Source of the DNA: Chloroflexota bacterium
Lineage (GTDB): Bacteria > Chloroflexota > Anaerolineae > Aggregatilineales > J027
Assembly: GCA_024434115.1 (NCBI GenBank)
Contig: QMIT01000005.1
Coordinates: 1-64,000, forward strand
Length of the DNA: 64,000 nucleotides
Direction of reading: 5' to 3'
Under the pieces are notes generated by a model. The model did not search any database. It saw only the letters and a list, made by a program, of their open reading frames with translations, and was not told where the DNA came from. The position numbers and the translations under genes are program-made. Below, one piece after another: positions 1-8,553 of this stretch (position 1 is its first letter; every line of letters starts with the position of its first letter).

Positions 1-239
1 TAAAAAACTACCGGGAGGTGAACCAGATGTTGGCGGAGAGGCATTTTGCACTCTTAGACTTTGATCGTCCAAAAAGCACCTCCTCTACCAGAGATACTGC
101 TCAAAAAAGATATATTTTTTAAATAGGCACAGTACCCCTTTCCTTAAGGAGATATGAATCCGCTGCTTAAGGCAAGTAGCTTTATACCCAATTACCTGTG
201 ATAAAAATCACGAAACTACACGTGGGGGGAGTGCCGTAA
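1..239. other. Gene-poor left edge
   Basis: No complete gene is visible. A short open stretch on the plus strand (about 3-122, 39 codons, open at the left edge and ending in TAA) could be the tail of a gene that starts outside the window, but nothing in it is recognisable and there is no independent support. The rest, up to the IS-like segment, shows no start with a ribosome binding site and no clear terminator. Confidence 0.3.
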
Positions 240-570
240 TTGGACATTAAACCCCGTGCGGCTGGTCGTTATCCATTTGAACCGGACTATTCACAAGGGT
301 CTTACCGTGACCGTTCAATGGGGATTGTCAATACCGTGACTTGTTCCACTGATCCTCGCTGAATTGGATGCGCAGTCCGCCGCCGTAGAGTGACCCTTTG
401 GGCATCACGAACTCATGACGACTATTCCTCGGACGGGAAGCGATGTCTTGGTCGGACAAGCGCCATCAAGCGCTCCCCCGCTGGGATGCAGAGTTGAGGC
501 CTAAGGTAGGGGGCAGTCCAGACGCAAGCGTACCTCAGAAGCCCCCAGCTTTAAGCGTGGGGGCGTCACA
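240..570 (+). mobile_element. IS200/IS605-type right end with omegaRNA-like segment (remnant)
   Basis: The segment ends in a hairpin, CCCCCA (542-547) pairing with TGGGGG (558-563), inside AGAAGCCCCCAGCTTTAAGC. This is the typical look of the right end of IS605/IS1341 elements, where the end of tnpB overlaps the guide RNA scaffold. The upstream text (CAAGCGCTCCC near 468 and GACGCAAGCGTACCTCAG near 520) resembles such scaffolds. No TnpA (Y1 transposase) and no intact TnpB frame is present, so this would be a remnant or an end left without its gene. The bases after about 570 would be the position of a guide if the RNA were functional. Identification rests on memory of these ends, not on a search. 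Confidence 0.45.
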
Positions 571-615
571 AGGGAGGAATAAGGTAAGAGCGTTGGAAAA
601 ATCAGGGGTTGGTGG

Positions 616-1002
616 TTATTCGCCAGCAGTCATGGCTTGATAATACGGGCAGGCTTCGGGGTTGTGCATGTGTAATTGCATATGTTCCATCCAGCCCCAC
701 CAACTCCCACTCGTCGCGGTGGTTCCGTACATCGGGCAGTCTTCAGGATTCATCATGCCAGCCGCCATATTGCCGTGATGCCCCATTGCATGATGGCCGC
801 CGCGATTCATCATACCCATCCCATTACCGTTCATCATACCCATGCCGTTGCCGTTCATCATCCCAGTGCCATCACACGGCATTGGCGTTCCGTTGCCTGT
901 GCCCGGCCCCTGTGCCGAGACGGAAAATACACTGAGGCCAATCGCCGCAACAAGGGCGATTGCAATAATCATCAAGGTGGATACAGTGCGTTTGTTCAAC
1001 AT
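616..1002 (-). CDS. Exported Met/His-rich protein, probable metal (copper?) binding
   Basis: A 128-residue protein with a signal peptide of about 30 residues (hydrophobic core after MLNKRTVST, Ala-rich cleavage region ending SVSAQ). The mature part is dominated by Met, Gly, Asn and His: repeats of NGNGMGMM, then MNRGGHHAMGHHGNM, then two similar C-x-Y boxes (NPEDCPMYG and NPEACPYYQ). Such Met/His clusters bind Cu(I) in other proteins; function here is inferred. Start is supported by AGGAG 7 bases upstream. It is the last gene of the operon with a SHOCT protein and a two-component system, which suggests an envelope metal-stress role. No family recognised. Confidence 0.75.
   Translation of the reverse strand: MLNKRTVSTLMIIAIALVAAIGLSVFSVSAQGPGTGNGTPMPCDGTGMMNGNGMGMMNGNGMGMMNRGGHHAMGHHGNMAAGMMNPEDCPMYGTTATSGSWWGWMEHMQLHMHNPEACPYYQAMTAGE
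806..877 (-). repeat. Three tandem 24-bp units inside the Met-rich gene
   Basis: Three consecutive 24-bp units (806-829, 830-853, 854-877), each beginning TTCATCAT on the plus strand, encode the NGNGMGMM-type octapeptide repeats on the minus strand. The first two are nearly identical and the third is degenerate. Unit number could change by slippage, tuning the number of Met ligands. Confidence 0.8.
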
Positions 1003-1017
1003 GGTCTTTCTCCTGTG

Positions 1018-1257
1018 TTATTTAAAATCGTTCATGAGTGCGAGATATTCATCGCGTGAGATTTCGCCTTTGGCATAGCGTTCTTGGACGATCCGGCGGG
1101 GATCAAACGGTTCTCCTAAATAATGTGGTGTGGTGCTGCCTCGATTAAACGCCGAAACAACGGCGCTGATGACCAAGCTGCCCACCAAAAACCAGAACAG
1201 CAGCATCACCAGCCAGCCACCCCACATTCCAAAACCCCAATCCCCGTGCATCATCAT
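1018..1257 (-). CDS. Small SHOCT-domain membrane protein
   Basis: A 79-residue protein: Trp/Met/Gly-rich N-terminus (MMMHGDWGFGMWGG), one membrane segment (about residues 14-38) and a C-terminal SHOCT motif (ERYAKGEISRDEYLALMNDF), a short helical module found at the end of many small membrane proteins. The frame stays open upstream, but the start chosen here has AAGGAG six bases before it, while the longer form would overlap the kinase gene and begins with non-membrane sequence. It lies 15 bp before the Met-rich exported protein and downstream of the sensor kinase. Role unknown; small SHOCT proteins next to BaeS/CusS-like kinases are common in metal-response operons. Confidence 0.8.
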   Translation of the reverse strand: MMMHGDWGFGMWGGWLVMLLFWFLVGSLVISAVVSAFNRGSTTPHYLGEPFDPRRIVQERYAKGEISRDEYLALMNDFK

Positions 1258-1319
1258 TCTGCGCTCCTTCAAAGTATGCCTATAGGATGCCAGCAGCGTA
1301 TAAAGGTGGCGTATCGGGA

Positions 1320-2474
1320 TTATGAAGATTTGGTAAAGTTTTTTAGAGTGAAATAGAAGGTACTGCCCAGATTTGGCCCGGCGCTTTCTGCCCAAATCGT
1401 GCCGCCTTGACTTTCAATCAAATGGCGGGCGATGGTCAAGCCGATGCCGCTGCCCCCGCTGGCTCGTGAACGCGATTTATCTACCCGGTAGAACCTCTGA
1501 AAAATCTTGCTCAGGTCAGCTTCGGTGAGACCCACGCCGGAATCCTTTATGGCGAAACGTACCTCATGGTCAACCGCTTGCGCCGATACCTCGACCCGCC
1601 CCTCCGCCGGGGTATATTGCAGAGCGTTGCCAAGCAAGTTCATCAATACCTGTCCGGTGCGCTCAAGGTCGGCATAGACACAGGGTAGGGTGGGGGGCAG
1701 ATTTACGTGGAGGGCAATATTTTTATCGGCAAACTGGGGGGTCAGGCGGTCAGTGGCAAACTTGACCAGTTCTGCCGGGGCGTGCGACTGTAGATTGAGG
1801 GCGATTTGGCCGCCTTCGATACGCGACAACTCCTGTAAATCCTGCACCAAGCGCCGCAGTCGGTCAGCTTCTTGATGAACAAGGTGATAGGTGGCTGGGT
1901 TTGCCGCCATAACGCCATCCTCCAAACCCTCCATCATGCCCATAATCGTCGTGAGGGGGGTTTTCAATTCGTGGGTGACATCGGCGATCAACTGTTGGCG
2001 CATGGATTCGGTTTGCTGCAACGATTCCGCCATCTGGTTAAAGCTGTGAATCAAATCGCCAATTTCGTCGGGCGAGTGTTTGGGCAGGCGTTCGGTGTAG
2101 TGCCCATCGGCAATGCGCTGACTGGCGGCGACCATCGCGTTAATTGGGCGGGTAATGCGCCATGTGACAAAGGCACTGATGAGCAGAGAAGCCGTAATCG
2201 CAGCGGCACTCGCCCACAGGAGCGATTCATTGAGGGCATCCCGAAAACGCTGATTGATCTCCTCGTCCGTCGGCGCGTTGCTGCCCCCACCACCGCCCAT
2301 CATGCCACGCCCTTGTCCCTGACCATGCTCCGTTTCGTTTTCGCGCATCATCATCATTTCCATACGATGGGCGAAGTTGCGCGGGGCGACAAAACTGGTC
2401 GAGGCAAAGATCACCACAAGGCTGATGATGGCTACCGCAAGATAGGACAGCAGGATTTTGGTTCGTAGACGCAT
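1320..2474 (-). CDS. Sensor histidine kinase with Met/His/Gly-rich sensor loop
   Basis: A 384-residue membrane kinase. Membrane segments at about 7-29 and 84-107 enclose a short extracytoplasmic loop rich in Met, His, Glu and Gly (HRMEMMMMRENETEHG then GRGMMGGGGG). HAMP follows at about 108-160, then HisKA with phospho-acceptor His168 (ADVTHELKTPL) and a HATPase_c domain with the N box (NLLGNALQYTP), G1 (DSGVGL) and G2 (GGSGIGLTIA). It autophosphorylates and passes phosphate to the regulator encoded 6 bp upstream. The loop composition suggests that it senses a soft metal such as copper, or periplasmic stress caused by it; this is inference. The architecture is of the BaeS/CusS/EnvZ class. Confidence 0.93.
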   Translation of the reverse strand: MRLRTKILLSYLAVAIISLVVIFASTSFVAPRNFAHRMEMMMMRENETEHGQGQGRGMMGGGGGSNAPTDEEINQRFRDALNESLLWASAAAITASLLISAFVTWRITRPINAMVAASQRIADGHYTERLPKHSPDEIGDLIHSFNQMAESLQQTESMRQQLIADVTHELKTPLTTIMGMMEGLEDGVMAANPATYHLVHQEADRLRRLVQDLQELSRIEGGQIALNLQSHAPAELVKFATDRLTPQFADKNIALHVNLPPTLPCVYADLERTGQVLMNLLGNALQYTPAEGRVEVSAQAVDHEVRFAIKDSGVGLTEADLSKIFQRFYRVDKSRSRASGGSGIGLTIARHLIESQGGTIWAESAGPNLGSTFYFTLKNFTKSS

Positions 2475-2480
2475 GTTGGC

Positions 2481-3167
2481 TCATTTATCCTCAAATTTAT
2501 AGCCGACACCGCGCACCGTTAGAATAAAACGGGGGTTGGTCGGGTCGGTTTCGAGCTTTTGGCGCAGATGCCCAATATGCACATCTACCACACGGTCTTC
2601 GCCAAAATAATCATAACCCCACACGTGCTCCAAAAGCTGTTGGCGGCTCATAACCATGCCTGCATAAGTGGCAAGGGTGTGAAGCAGCTTAAATTCAAGG
2701 ACAGTCAGTTCAATCGGGCTGTCGTCGCGGGAAACTTCATAACGCCGGGGGTCAATGTGAAGGTGGGGGAAACTGAGGGCGGCATTCTCATCAGAATCTG
2801 TGGCACGCCCTCGTCGCAAAATGGCTTTGACACGCGCCACCAATTCACGCGGGCTAAAAGGCTTGGTCAGATAATCATCCGCGCCCACAGTCAAACCGAC
2901 TACCCGATCCACCTCTTCGGATTTGGCGGTCAGCATCAGGACGTAGACATCGGATTCACGGCGGATTTGCTGCAAAACATCAAGGCCGTTGAGACCGGGG
3001 AGCATCACATCCAGAATAATCAAGTCGGGCTTGTGGCGGCGGAATGCAGCCAAACCAGCGGGGCCGTCCGGGGCAGTGTGGACGGTGTAGCCCTCCGCGA
3101 CAAGGTAGGCTTCGACAAGCTGTAAAATAGAGTCTTCATCATCAATGGCTAAAATGGTTGTCATCAT
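2481..3167 (-). CDS. OmpR/PhoB-family response regulator
   Basis: A 228-residue regulator. The receiver domain (about 4-118) has the acidic pair DD(9-10)E, phospho-acceptor Asp53 in LIILDVMLPG, Thr in MLTAKSEE and Lys in YLTKPFSP. A winged-helix DNA-binding domain (about 130-226) carries VDVHIGHLRQKL and the terminal RGVGYKFE. It is the first gene of a four-gene operon and its partner kinase follows after 6 bp. By class it binds direct-repeat sites when phosphorylated. A weak ribosome binding site (AAAGGCGG) precedes two consecutive ATG codons. Confidence 0.95.
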   Translation of the reverse strand: MMTTILAIDDEDSILQLVEAYLVAEGYTVHTAPDGPAGLAAFRRHKPDLIILDVMLPGLNGLDVLQQIRRESDVYVLMLTAKSEEVDRVVGLTVGADDYLTKPFSPRELVARVKAILRRGRATDSDENAALSFPHLHIDPRRYEVSRDDSPIELTVLEFKLLHTLATYAGMVMSRQQLLEHVWGYDYFGEDRVVDVHIGHLRQKLETDPTNPRFILTVRGVGYKFEDK

Positions 3168-3319
3168 ACCGCCTTTCCATATCCTATCTGATTTTAGCGT
3201 AACAACAAAAGCCCTCGAAAGGTAGGCCTAATGGCCCGATCTACAATGGCAATCCGCTCAATAGCCCGAGGGTTGAAATCTCTTAGTATCAGCGCCAATC
3301 ATAGTATAATAGCGTTAGA

Positions 3320-3973
3320 ATGAGTACCGAGTGGGGCATATCTACACTATCGGAGGGATCGCTGGGTGGAACAGGCAGACATCATCGGTCTGAACCTCAA
3401 GCGACGGGTGAGAGTGAGGCAAATACCAATATGAACACTTGCGACGTTCCTGTTGGCCTAATTTTTATCGGGGTAATTCTGCTAGTATGGTTTGGGTTGG
3501 AAAGAAATCACGAGAATGAACTATGGGAGAAAGTGGCGAGTGCGGCAGGGCTGGAACATCATGGCGGCCCAATGGGGGAATATGAGGGATATAAGGTATC
3601 TGTCCCCTTACAATCGCTCGCTGACGGCGGGGCCTATATGTCGTTCGTTCATGTGAATTTGAAACAACCCACGAATCGAGTATTGCATATGCGCCGCCAA
3701 GCCCAGACCCGGCTGTCACTCGTAGCGACGCGAAGATCAGGGGACACTTACATCATCGAATTCAGCAGGCCACCCGAATTCGCCGATCAGCTACTCGATA
3801 ATCAGGAGTTGACCGAATTAATCGCTGGGATAGGACAAGCCAGCCTCCGCAAGCTGACACTTGAAAACTCCGTGTTGACACTTGAATATGTTGGGATTCC
3901 AGATAAATCGCTTCAGAAGGTACTCGGCGCATCAGTCGCAATTGCGCGGCTTATCGAAACGAGTTCTGTATAG
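3320..3973 (+). CDS. Hypothetical protein with one membrane anchor
   Basis: No family recognised. The frame gives 217 residues. A membrane segment lies at about 43-60 (VGLIFIGVILLVWFGL), followed by a soluble alpha/beta-looking region of about 155 residues without Cys clusters or catalytic motifs. Start is uncertain. The ATG at 3320 has no ribosome binding site but sits about 10 bp after a TATAAT (3305-3310), which would give a nearly leaderless message. The internal ATG at 3431 (NTCDVPVG) would begin just before the membrane segment, making a 180-residue protein with an N-terminal anchor, and is more natural for the protein. It stands alone between two minus-strand signalling genes. Confidence 0.55.
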   Translation: MSTEWGISTLSEGSLGGTGRHHRSEPQATGESEANTNMNTCDVPVGLIFIGVILLVWFGLERNHENELWEKVASAAGLEHHGGPMGEYEGYKVSVPLQSLADGGAYMSFVHVNLKQPTNRVLHMRRQAQTRLSLVATRRSGDTYIIEFSRPPEFADQLLDNQELTELIAGIGQASLRKLTLENSVLTLEYVGIPDKSLQKVLGASVAIARLIETSSV

Positions 3974-3977
3974 TTCC

Positions 3978-6900
3978 TTACGCCTCAAGATTGATGGGCA
4001 GGCGCACGGTGACGAGCGTGCCTTGCCCCGGAGCGCTTTCGATATGCAATGTGCCATGATGTAGGTCAATGATATTTTTGGCCGTCGTCAAACCCAGTCC
4101 CAAGCCGGGGCGCTCGTCAAAGTTGCTCCCCCGGAAAAATGGCTCGGTTACGCGGTCAAGTTCGTTCGGCAAAATTCCGAGACCCTCATCCTGAACCTGC
4201 AATTGGAGAAAGGCATCCTCCCGCGTCAGGTTTACCGTGACGGCCCGCTCGTGTGGAGAATAAAGGCAGGCGTTCGACAGCAGATTGATGACCAGCGTCC
4301 GTAAGTGATGAGGGTCGCCCATGGCCGTTAAGTTAGGGGTGGGTGGATCAGAGACCTCAAACCGGATTGGGTGCCGATGCCGATCTTGCTCCTCAGACTT
4401 GTGAATCGCCGACTGCACAAGGGCAGGGAGGTCAACCCGTTCTGCCTGCATCTTCTGTTCGGGAAAATCTTCGCGGACAATCCCGGAGATGATGCTCAAC
4501 ATATCGGTCAGGCTGGTGATTTGTTCTTCAATCTGGCTACCGAGTTTGCCTCGCTGTTCAGCCGCCAAACGATCTTGGTAATGGAGAATGAGGTTGGCTG
4601 AAGTTTGAATAATCGTCAGCGGGGTGCGAAATTCATGTGAAATACGCTGCATCATGCGGGTCTTGAGGTCACTTAATTCGCGCTCTTTTTGGAGGGTCGT
4701 TTGGAGTTTTTCATTTTCAAGGCGTTTCAAATCGGCCTGTTTATGCGCGGTGATGTCCACCTGTAGGCCCACCATCGCCACCGTAAGGCCGTCCGCGTTG
4801 CTGATGGGTATCTTGGAGGTGATGCACCAGCCGTCCGGCAGACTGGGGTCTTCACGATGAATGAGGCGCTCTTCACGTCCGAGCAGTGGTTGACCGGACT
4901 GAATCACCCGTAGATCGTCGGCATAATACGCCTCACCCAAGTCAGGAAAGGCCTCAAGGGCCGTTTTGCCAAGCAGCACCTCAACCGGGTAGCCTGCCAA
5001 CTGCGCGTGTCGTTTGTTCATCAAGAGATACCGTCCCGCCGCATCCTTGACAAACACTCCGTCGGGCAAGTGGTCTATCAGTTGACGCAGCAAGTTTCGT
5101 TCATACATCAATTCAAGGCGGGCGCTTTCTAGGGCGGCTTCGGCGATTTTCTGGCTGGTGATATCATCAAACATGACCAACAAATGGGGTGACCCACCGA
5201 TTTCGATAATTTCAGCCGCGAATTTCACCATCGTGGTCTGACCATTTTTCACCCATGAGGCTTCAAGGCCACGTACATGACCGTCTTGCGTCAGTTGGCG
5301 GTCAAACTCCGCCCGCACCGCCGGGGCCAACAAAAAACCCACCGACTCGACGGTTTGCCCTATCAATTCTTCGCGGGACAAGCCACCAATCCGCAGGCCC
5401 ATCGGATTGGCATCAATAATGCGCTGCGACGGCAAATCTACCATTACCATACCAAAGGGGCTGCCCCAAAAGGCTTTATGGAAACGCTCCTCAGAGGCTC
5501 GCAATTCCGCCTCGGCTTGTCTACGTTCAGTGATGTCAATCCCAATCCCGACCAGCCCCATAATCTCTCCGGCGCGGTTGCGTAAGGGGAATTTATTGGT
5601 CAGCATCCAGCGGCTGTGGCCTTCGGCGTCGCGGCCCATTTCTTCATGGTTAATCAGCGGTTGACCGGACGAAAGCACGGCTTGGTCATCGGCATAATAT
5701 TGGGCGGCTAAATCCGGGGGGTAGAAATCGAGGTCAGATTTGCCGACTGCTGCCTCGACGGACGCCAAACCCAAAATGCGCGTATTGGCGACATTGCTGA
5801 TGAGAAAACGCGCTTCGGTATCCTTGTAATAGATGACATGCGGCAGATGGTCAATTAGAGCACGCAGCATTTGGCGCTCGGTTGCAAGTGTTTCTTCGGC
5901 CTGTTTGCGATCTGTAATATCATGGAACATACTCAGCAAATGCGGCTGTCCATTCACCTCGATAGTCTCTGCCGACGCCAGCACGGTGCGAATCTGGCCG
6001 TCATGAGTACGAAAGCGCTGTTCAACCTCAGAAACTGAGCCTTGCAGTTCCGCATGACGATAGAATTCCTGATGGGTCACAGGGTCAACCACCAGACCTA
6101 ATTCCAATGTGGAAAAACCGCGCAATTTCGTACTAGGCAGACCAATCATCTTACAAAAGGCTGGATTGACCTCGACCAACTCGGTGGTGGCGAGATCGGA
6201 GAGGGTCATGGGAATCGGGTTGCTCTCAAAAATGGTGGCAAATTTTTGTTCCGAAGCGACTCGTGCGGCCTCCGCTACTTTGCGCTCGGTGATGTCATAA
6301 TACATCGCCAACCAGCAAGGCTGCTGACGGATTTCAAAGCGCTCCGCAGATAACAAAACCGTGCGTATTTTGCCGTCGCTGCCCCGAAACAAATATTCAA
6401 CGTCGCGCAGACTGCCTGTTTCATGCAACTGGTCATACAACTGCTCCCGTAGCGCCACGTCTGCACTAACGCCCAATTCCACAGTGGTATGCCCAACAAT
6501 CGCGTCGCGTTCAATGCCAATCATATCCGCAAAGGCTTGATTGGCCTCCAAGATGCGCCCTTCATCTAGCGTGCCGACAAATTGGGGTAGCGGGCTGGCG
6601 TGAAAAGCCGCAAAGAACTTTTCTTCGGAATGGCGGAGCCGCATTTCGGTGTCGTGGTGTTGGGTAATATCACGCGAAATGGCGAGAATGCCCTGTAGAT
6701 GTCCAATTTGTTTCTTGCTGAATGTGGTCTCGACCCAGACAAAGCCGCCATTGCGATGGCGTAAGCGGTGCTGAACCTGTACCGTCTCTGGGGATAGACT
6801 GTCGGTAATTTGATTTAAGACCGACACCTCATCAGGATGGCAGAGTGTTTCCCATTGTAGGCCATGCAGTTCTTCCGCTGTATAACCCAACAAGACTTGA

Positions 6901-7103
6901 CACTTGGGCGTGCTAAACGAGATTTTTCCCGCGCCATCCATCCACATCGCCACTTCGGGTAGGAAAGTCTCGAAAAAACAGGTAAACATCGCCGATGTCG
7001 AAAGCGACGCCTGCGCTTCAAAAGCCGTCACAAGCCGCTGAAAACTTGCGTCGTCTTTACTGCATTCGCGCAAGAAGCCCTGCTCAACCGATGAAGACCA
7101 CAT
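3978..7103 (-). CDS. Soluble six-PAS sensor histidine kinase
   Basis: A 1041-residue kinase with no membrane segment. Six PAS/PAC units follow one another (about 40-150, 158-280, 285-405, 415-540, 545-665, 675-800), each PAC ending in a DIT(E/D/Q/S/A) motif followed by a coiled linker. A HisKA domain (His823 in RISHEFRTPL) and HATPase_c (NLLSNACLYSP, DEGLGI, GLGLGLTTA) complete it. PAS 2, 3 and 5 resemble each other, as do 4 and 6, so the array probably grew by duplication. It should be a cytosolic kinase reading redox, gas or small-ligand signals, but no cofactor-binding residues can be assigned by eye. No receiver domain or regulator gene is adjacent, so its partner is elsewhere. Confidence 0.93.
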   Translation of the reverse strand: MWSSSVEQGFLRECSKDDASFQRLVTAFEAQASLSTSAMFTCFFETFLPEVAMWMDGAGKISFSTPKCQVLLGYTAEELHGLQWETLCHPDEVSVLNQITDSLSPETVQVQHRLRHRNGGFVWVETTFSKKQIGHLQGILAISRDITQHHDTEMRLRHSEEKFFAAFHASPLPQFVGTLDEGRILEANQAFADMIGIERDAIVGHTTVELGVSADVALREQLYDQLHETGSLRDVEYLFRGSDGKIRTVLLSAERFEIRQQPCWLAMYYDITERKVAEAARVASEQKFATIFESNPIPMTLSDLATTELVEVNPAFCKMIGLPSTKLRGFSTLELGLVVDPVTHQEFYRHAELQGSVSEVEQRFRTHDGQIRTVLASAETIEVNGQPHLLSMFHDITDRKQAEETLATERQMLRALIDHLPHVIYYKDTEARFLISNVANTRILGLASVEAAVGKSDLDFYPPDLAAQYYADDQAVLSSGQPLINHEEMGRDAEGHSRWMLTNKFPLRNRAGEIMGLVGIGIDITERRQAEAELRASEERFHKAFWGSPFGMVMVDLPSQRIIDANPMGLRIGGLSREELIGQTVESVGFLLAPAVRAEFDRQLTQDGHVRGLEASWVKNGQTTMVKFAAEIIEIGGSPHLLVMFDDITSQKIAEAALESARLELMYERNLLRQLIDHLPDGVFVKDAAGRYLLMNKRHAQLAGYPVEVLLGKTALEAFPDLGEAYYADDLRVIQSGQPLLGREERLIHREDPSLPDGWCITSKIPISNADGLTVAMVGLQVDITAHKQADLKRLENEKLQTTLQKERELSDLKTRMMQRISHEFRTPLTIIQTSANLILHYQDRLAAEQRGKLGSQIEEQITSLTDMLSIISGIVREDFPEQKMQAERVDLPALVQSAIHKSEEQDRHRHPIRFEVSDPPTPNLTAMGDPHHLRTLVINLLSNACLYSPHERAVTVNLTREDAFLQLQVQDEGLGILPNELDRVTEPFFRGSNFDERPGLGLGLTTAKNIIDLHHGTLHIESAPGQGTLVTVRLPINLEA

Positions 7104-7251
7104 AAAAAACTCCTTAAGCCCATCGCTTTAAGTCATTTTAATGGAAGTCCCTCCCCGGCGTGTGATGTTGGTTACATTCTCAGCAAAAATGGTGACGGAT
7201 GTCTTTTAAGATGCGATAGCGCGAGACATCCAACGGGCCTCCGTAAAAGAC

Positions 7252-7281
7252 AAACCCTTCCCCGAACATCGAGAAGGGTTT
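7252..7281 (-). terminator. Rho-independent terminator of the GH3/GH8 operon
   Basis: AAACCCTTC (7252-7260) and GAAGGGTTT (7273-7281) form a 9-bp stem with a 12-base loop just downstream of the GH8 stop codon on the minus strand. On that strand the stem ends in GGGTTT and is followed by GTCTTTT. It would also lie between the two minus-strand transcription units here. Confidence 0.7.
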
Positions 7282-7325
7282 TAGAAAAACGGTTGTGAGT
7301 TGGGAATAATCTAATTCAAGCGATG

Positions 7326-8552
7326 CTACGATCCTTGCGGCCCGATAATCTGAAAATTGCCACTTAGGTGCAGCAGGGCCATGAGATAGAGCAGACCGTC
7401 ATAATAGCGCCACCGCCCGCTTGGAATAGGCGCATTCCATAATTCTTCAACAAACTCCCAACGGAAATCCTCCGTCGCTGCCATCGCCGCCACTGCGTTC
7501 ATGGCAACCAAGCCCGTCGAACGATGTTGGGGGTTCACAGGCGTACCATCAATCCGGAAGCGGGTGGTATATTGTCCAATCCCCAGATCATAGAAAAACT
7601 TCAACCAGCGATTGCTTTGTTCAATCTGCCATTCATCCGCCGCAAACCACACATAATCAGCCGCGACATTCATGGCGTTACGCCACGCATCGGAATAGAA
7701 GAATTCGCCATAATCGCCCGACGGTTTCGGCTCGCCCGTGAACTCAGCATAATTCGGCATCAGGCCCGTTTCGGGGTGGGCGGTGGTTTTCCAAAATTCA
7801 CGGCTGACCTGTGCGGCTTCCGTCCAAAATTCGTTGTCGGCCTCGGCCCAACGTGCCCACAGTTCATAATAATGCGGTTGGTGATAGGACGGGTCGGTGA
7901 ATCGGCTGTAGCGGCCACTGGGCACAAAAACGACCTGTTTGGTTTCGGGGTCAAAGAGATTGGTCGAAACCAAGTTCTTCTCGTCTTGGTGCAGCATGGT
8001 TGTGAGGATTTCATTGGCTTGGCCCGTATAGTTGAAGATACCTTCGCCATCCCCCCAGCGATGTGAGGCAAAAAATAGCGCCATTACAAACCAGATTTCA
8101 CCATCCGAGGCGGGGTTCTCATCCATCTTGGTGCCATCGGTTTTGCAATGCCACGCGAAATAGCCAACATATTGACCACTTTCGTTATACATATAGGTCT
8201 TGGCCCATTTCCAGATGCGGTCAAATTCCTCTTTTTTATCCAACTGCACGGCGATCATCATGCCATACGACATGCCCTCACTGCGCACATCCTGATTATT
8301 GACATCCAGCATATAGGCCATGTCATCGCCTACTGGATAATAAACCCGCTGGGTGTCATCATTACCATAAAACAATTGCTGCCATGTCGCATCAATACGC
8401 TCTTGGATTTCGGCGTCGCTCTTTCCCCATTCCTTGAGCAGATTGGGATAGACCCCGGTATAAAACGCGCCATTGGACGAATCTTGGGCTTGGGTATTCA
8501 GTGGAACCATCATCATCACCACCACCATACTAACTAAAATAAGCCGACGCAT
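7326..8552 (-). CDS. Exported glycoside hydrolase family 8 (Rex-like exo-oligoxylanase)
   Basis: A 408-residue protein with a signal peptide (hydrophobic core VSMVVVMMMVP, cleavage near TQAQ). The rest is a GH8 (alpha/alpha)6 barrel: Glu92 in SEGMSYGMM is the predicted general acid, and PASDGEIW (Asp150) is the conserved GH8 box. The sequence looks closest to reducing-end xylose-releasing exo-oligoxylanases, which trim xylo-oligosaccharides by inversion; endo-xylanase or endoglucanase activity cannot be excluded. Translation is tightly coupled to the GH3 gene: GGAGG lies inside the 3' end of GH3, one base separates stop and start. It is the last gene of the LacI/CUT1 transporter operon and the only exported enzyme in it. 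Confidence 0.85.
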   Translation of the reverse strand: MRRLILVSMVVVMMMVPLNTQAQDSSNGAFYTGVYPNLLKEWGKSDAEIQERIDATWQQLFYGNDDTQRVYYPVGDDMAYMLDVNNQDVRSEGMSYGMMIAVQLDKKEEFDRIWKWAKTYMYNESGQYVGYFAWHCKTDGTKMDENPASDGEIWFVMALFFASHRWGDGEGIFNYTGQANEILTTMLHQDEKNLVSTNLFDPETKQVVFVPSGRYSRFTDPSYHQPHYYELWARWAEADNEFWTEAAQVSREFWKTTAHPETGLMPNYAEFTGEPKPSGDYGEFFYSDAWRNAMNVAADYVWFAADEWQIEQSNRWLKFFYDLGIGQYTTRFRIDGTPVNPQHRSTGLVAMNAVAAMAATEDFRWEFVEELWNAPIPSGRWRYYDGLLYLMALLHLSGNFQIIGPQGS

Positions 8553-8553
8553 G

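Noticed and set aside
443..640. 65-codon plus-strand open frame next to the left edge
   Set aside because: No ribosome binding site, low-complexity polar translation, and it runs across the IS605-like end and into the antisense of the Met-rich gene; it is better explained as non-coding.
609..1078. Overlapping plus-strand open frames rich in His and Pro
   Set aside because: They are antisense shadows of the Met/His-rich gene, whose repeated codons keep other frames open.
1872..3125. Long plus-strand open frames opposite the kinase and regulator genes (up to 198 codons)
   Set aside because: The minus-strand genes have full conserved domains; the plus-strand translations show none.
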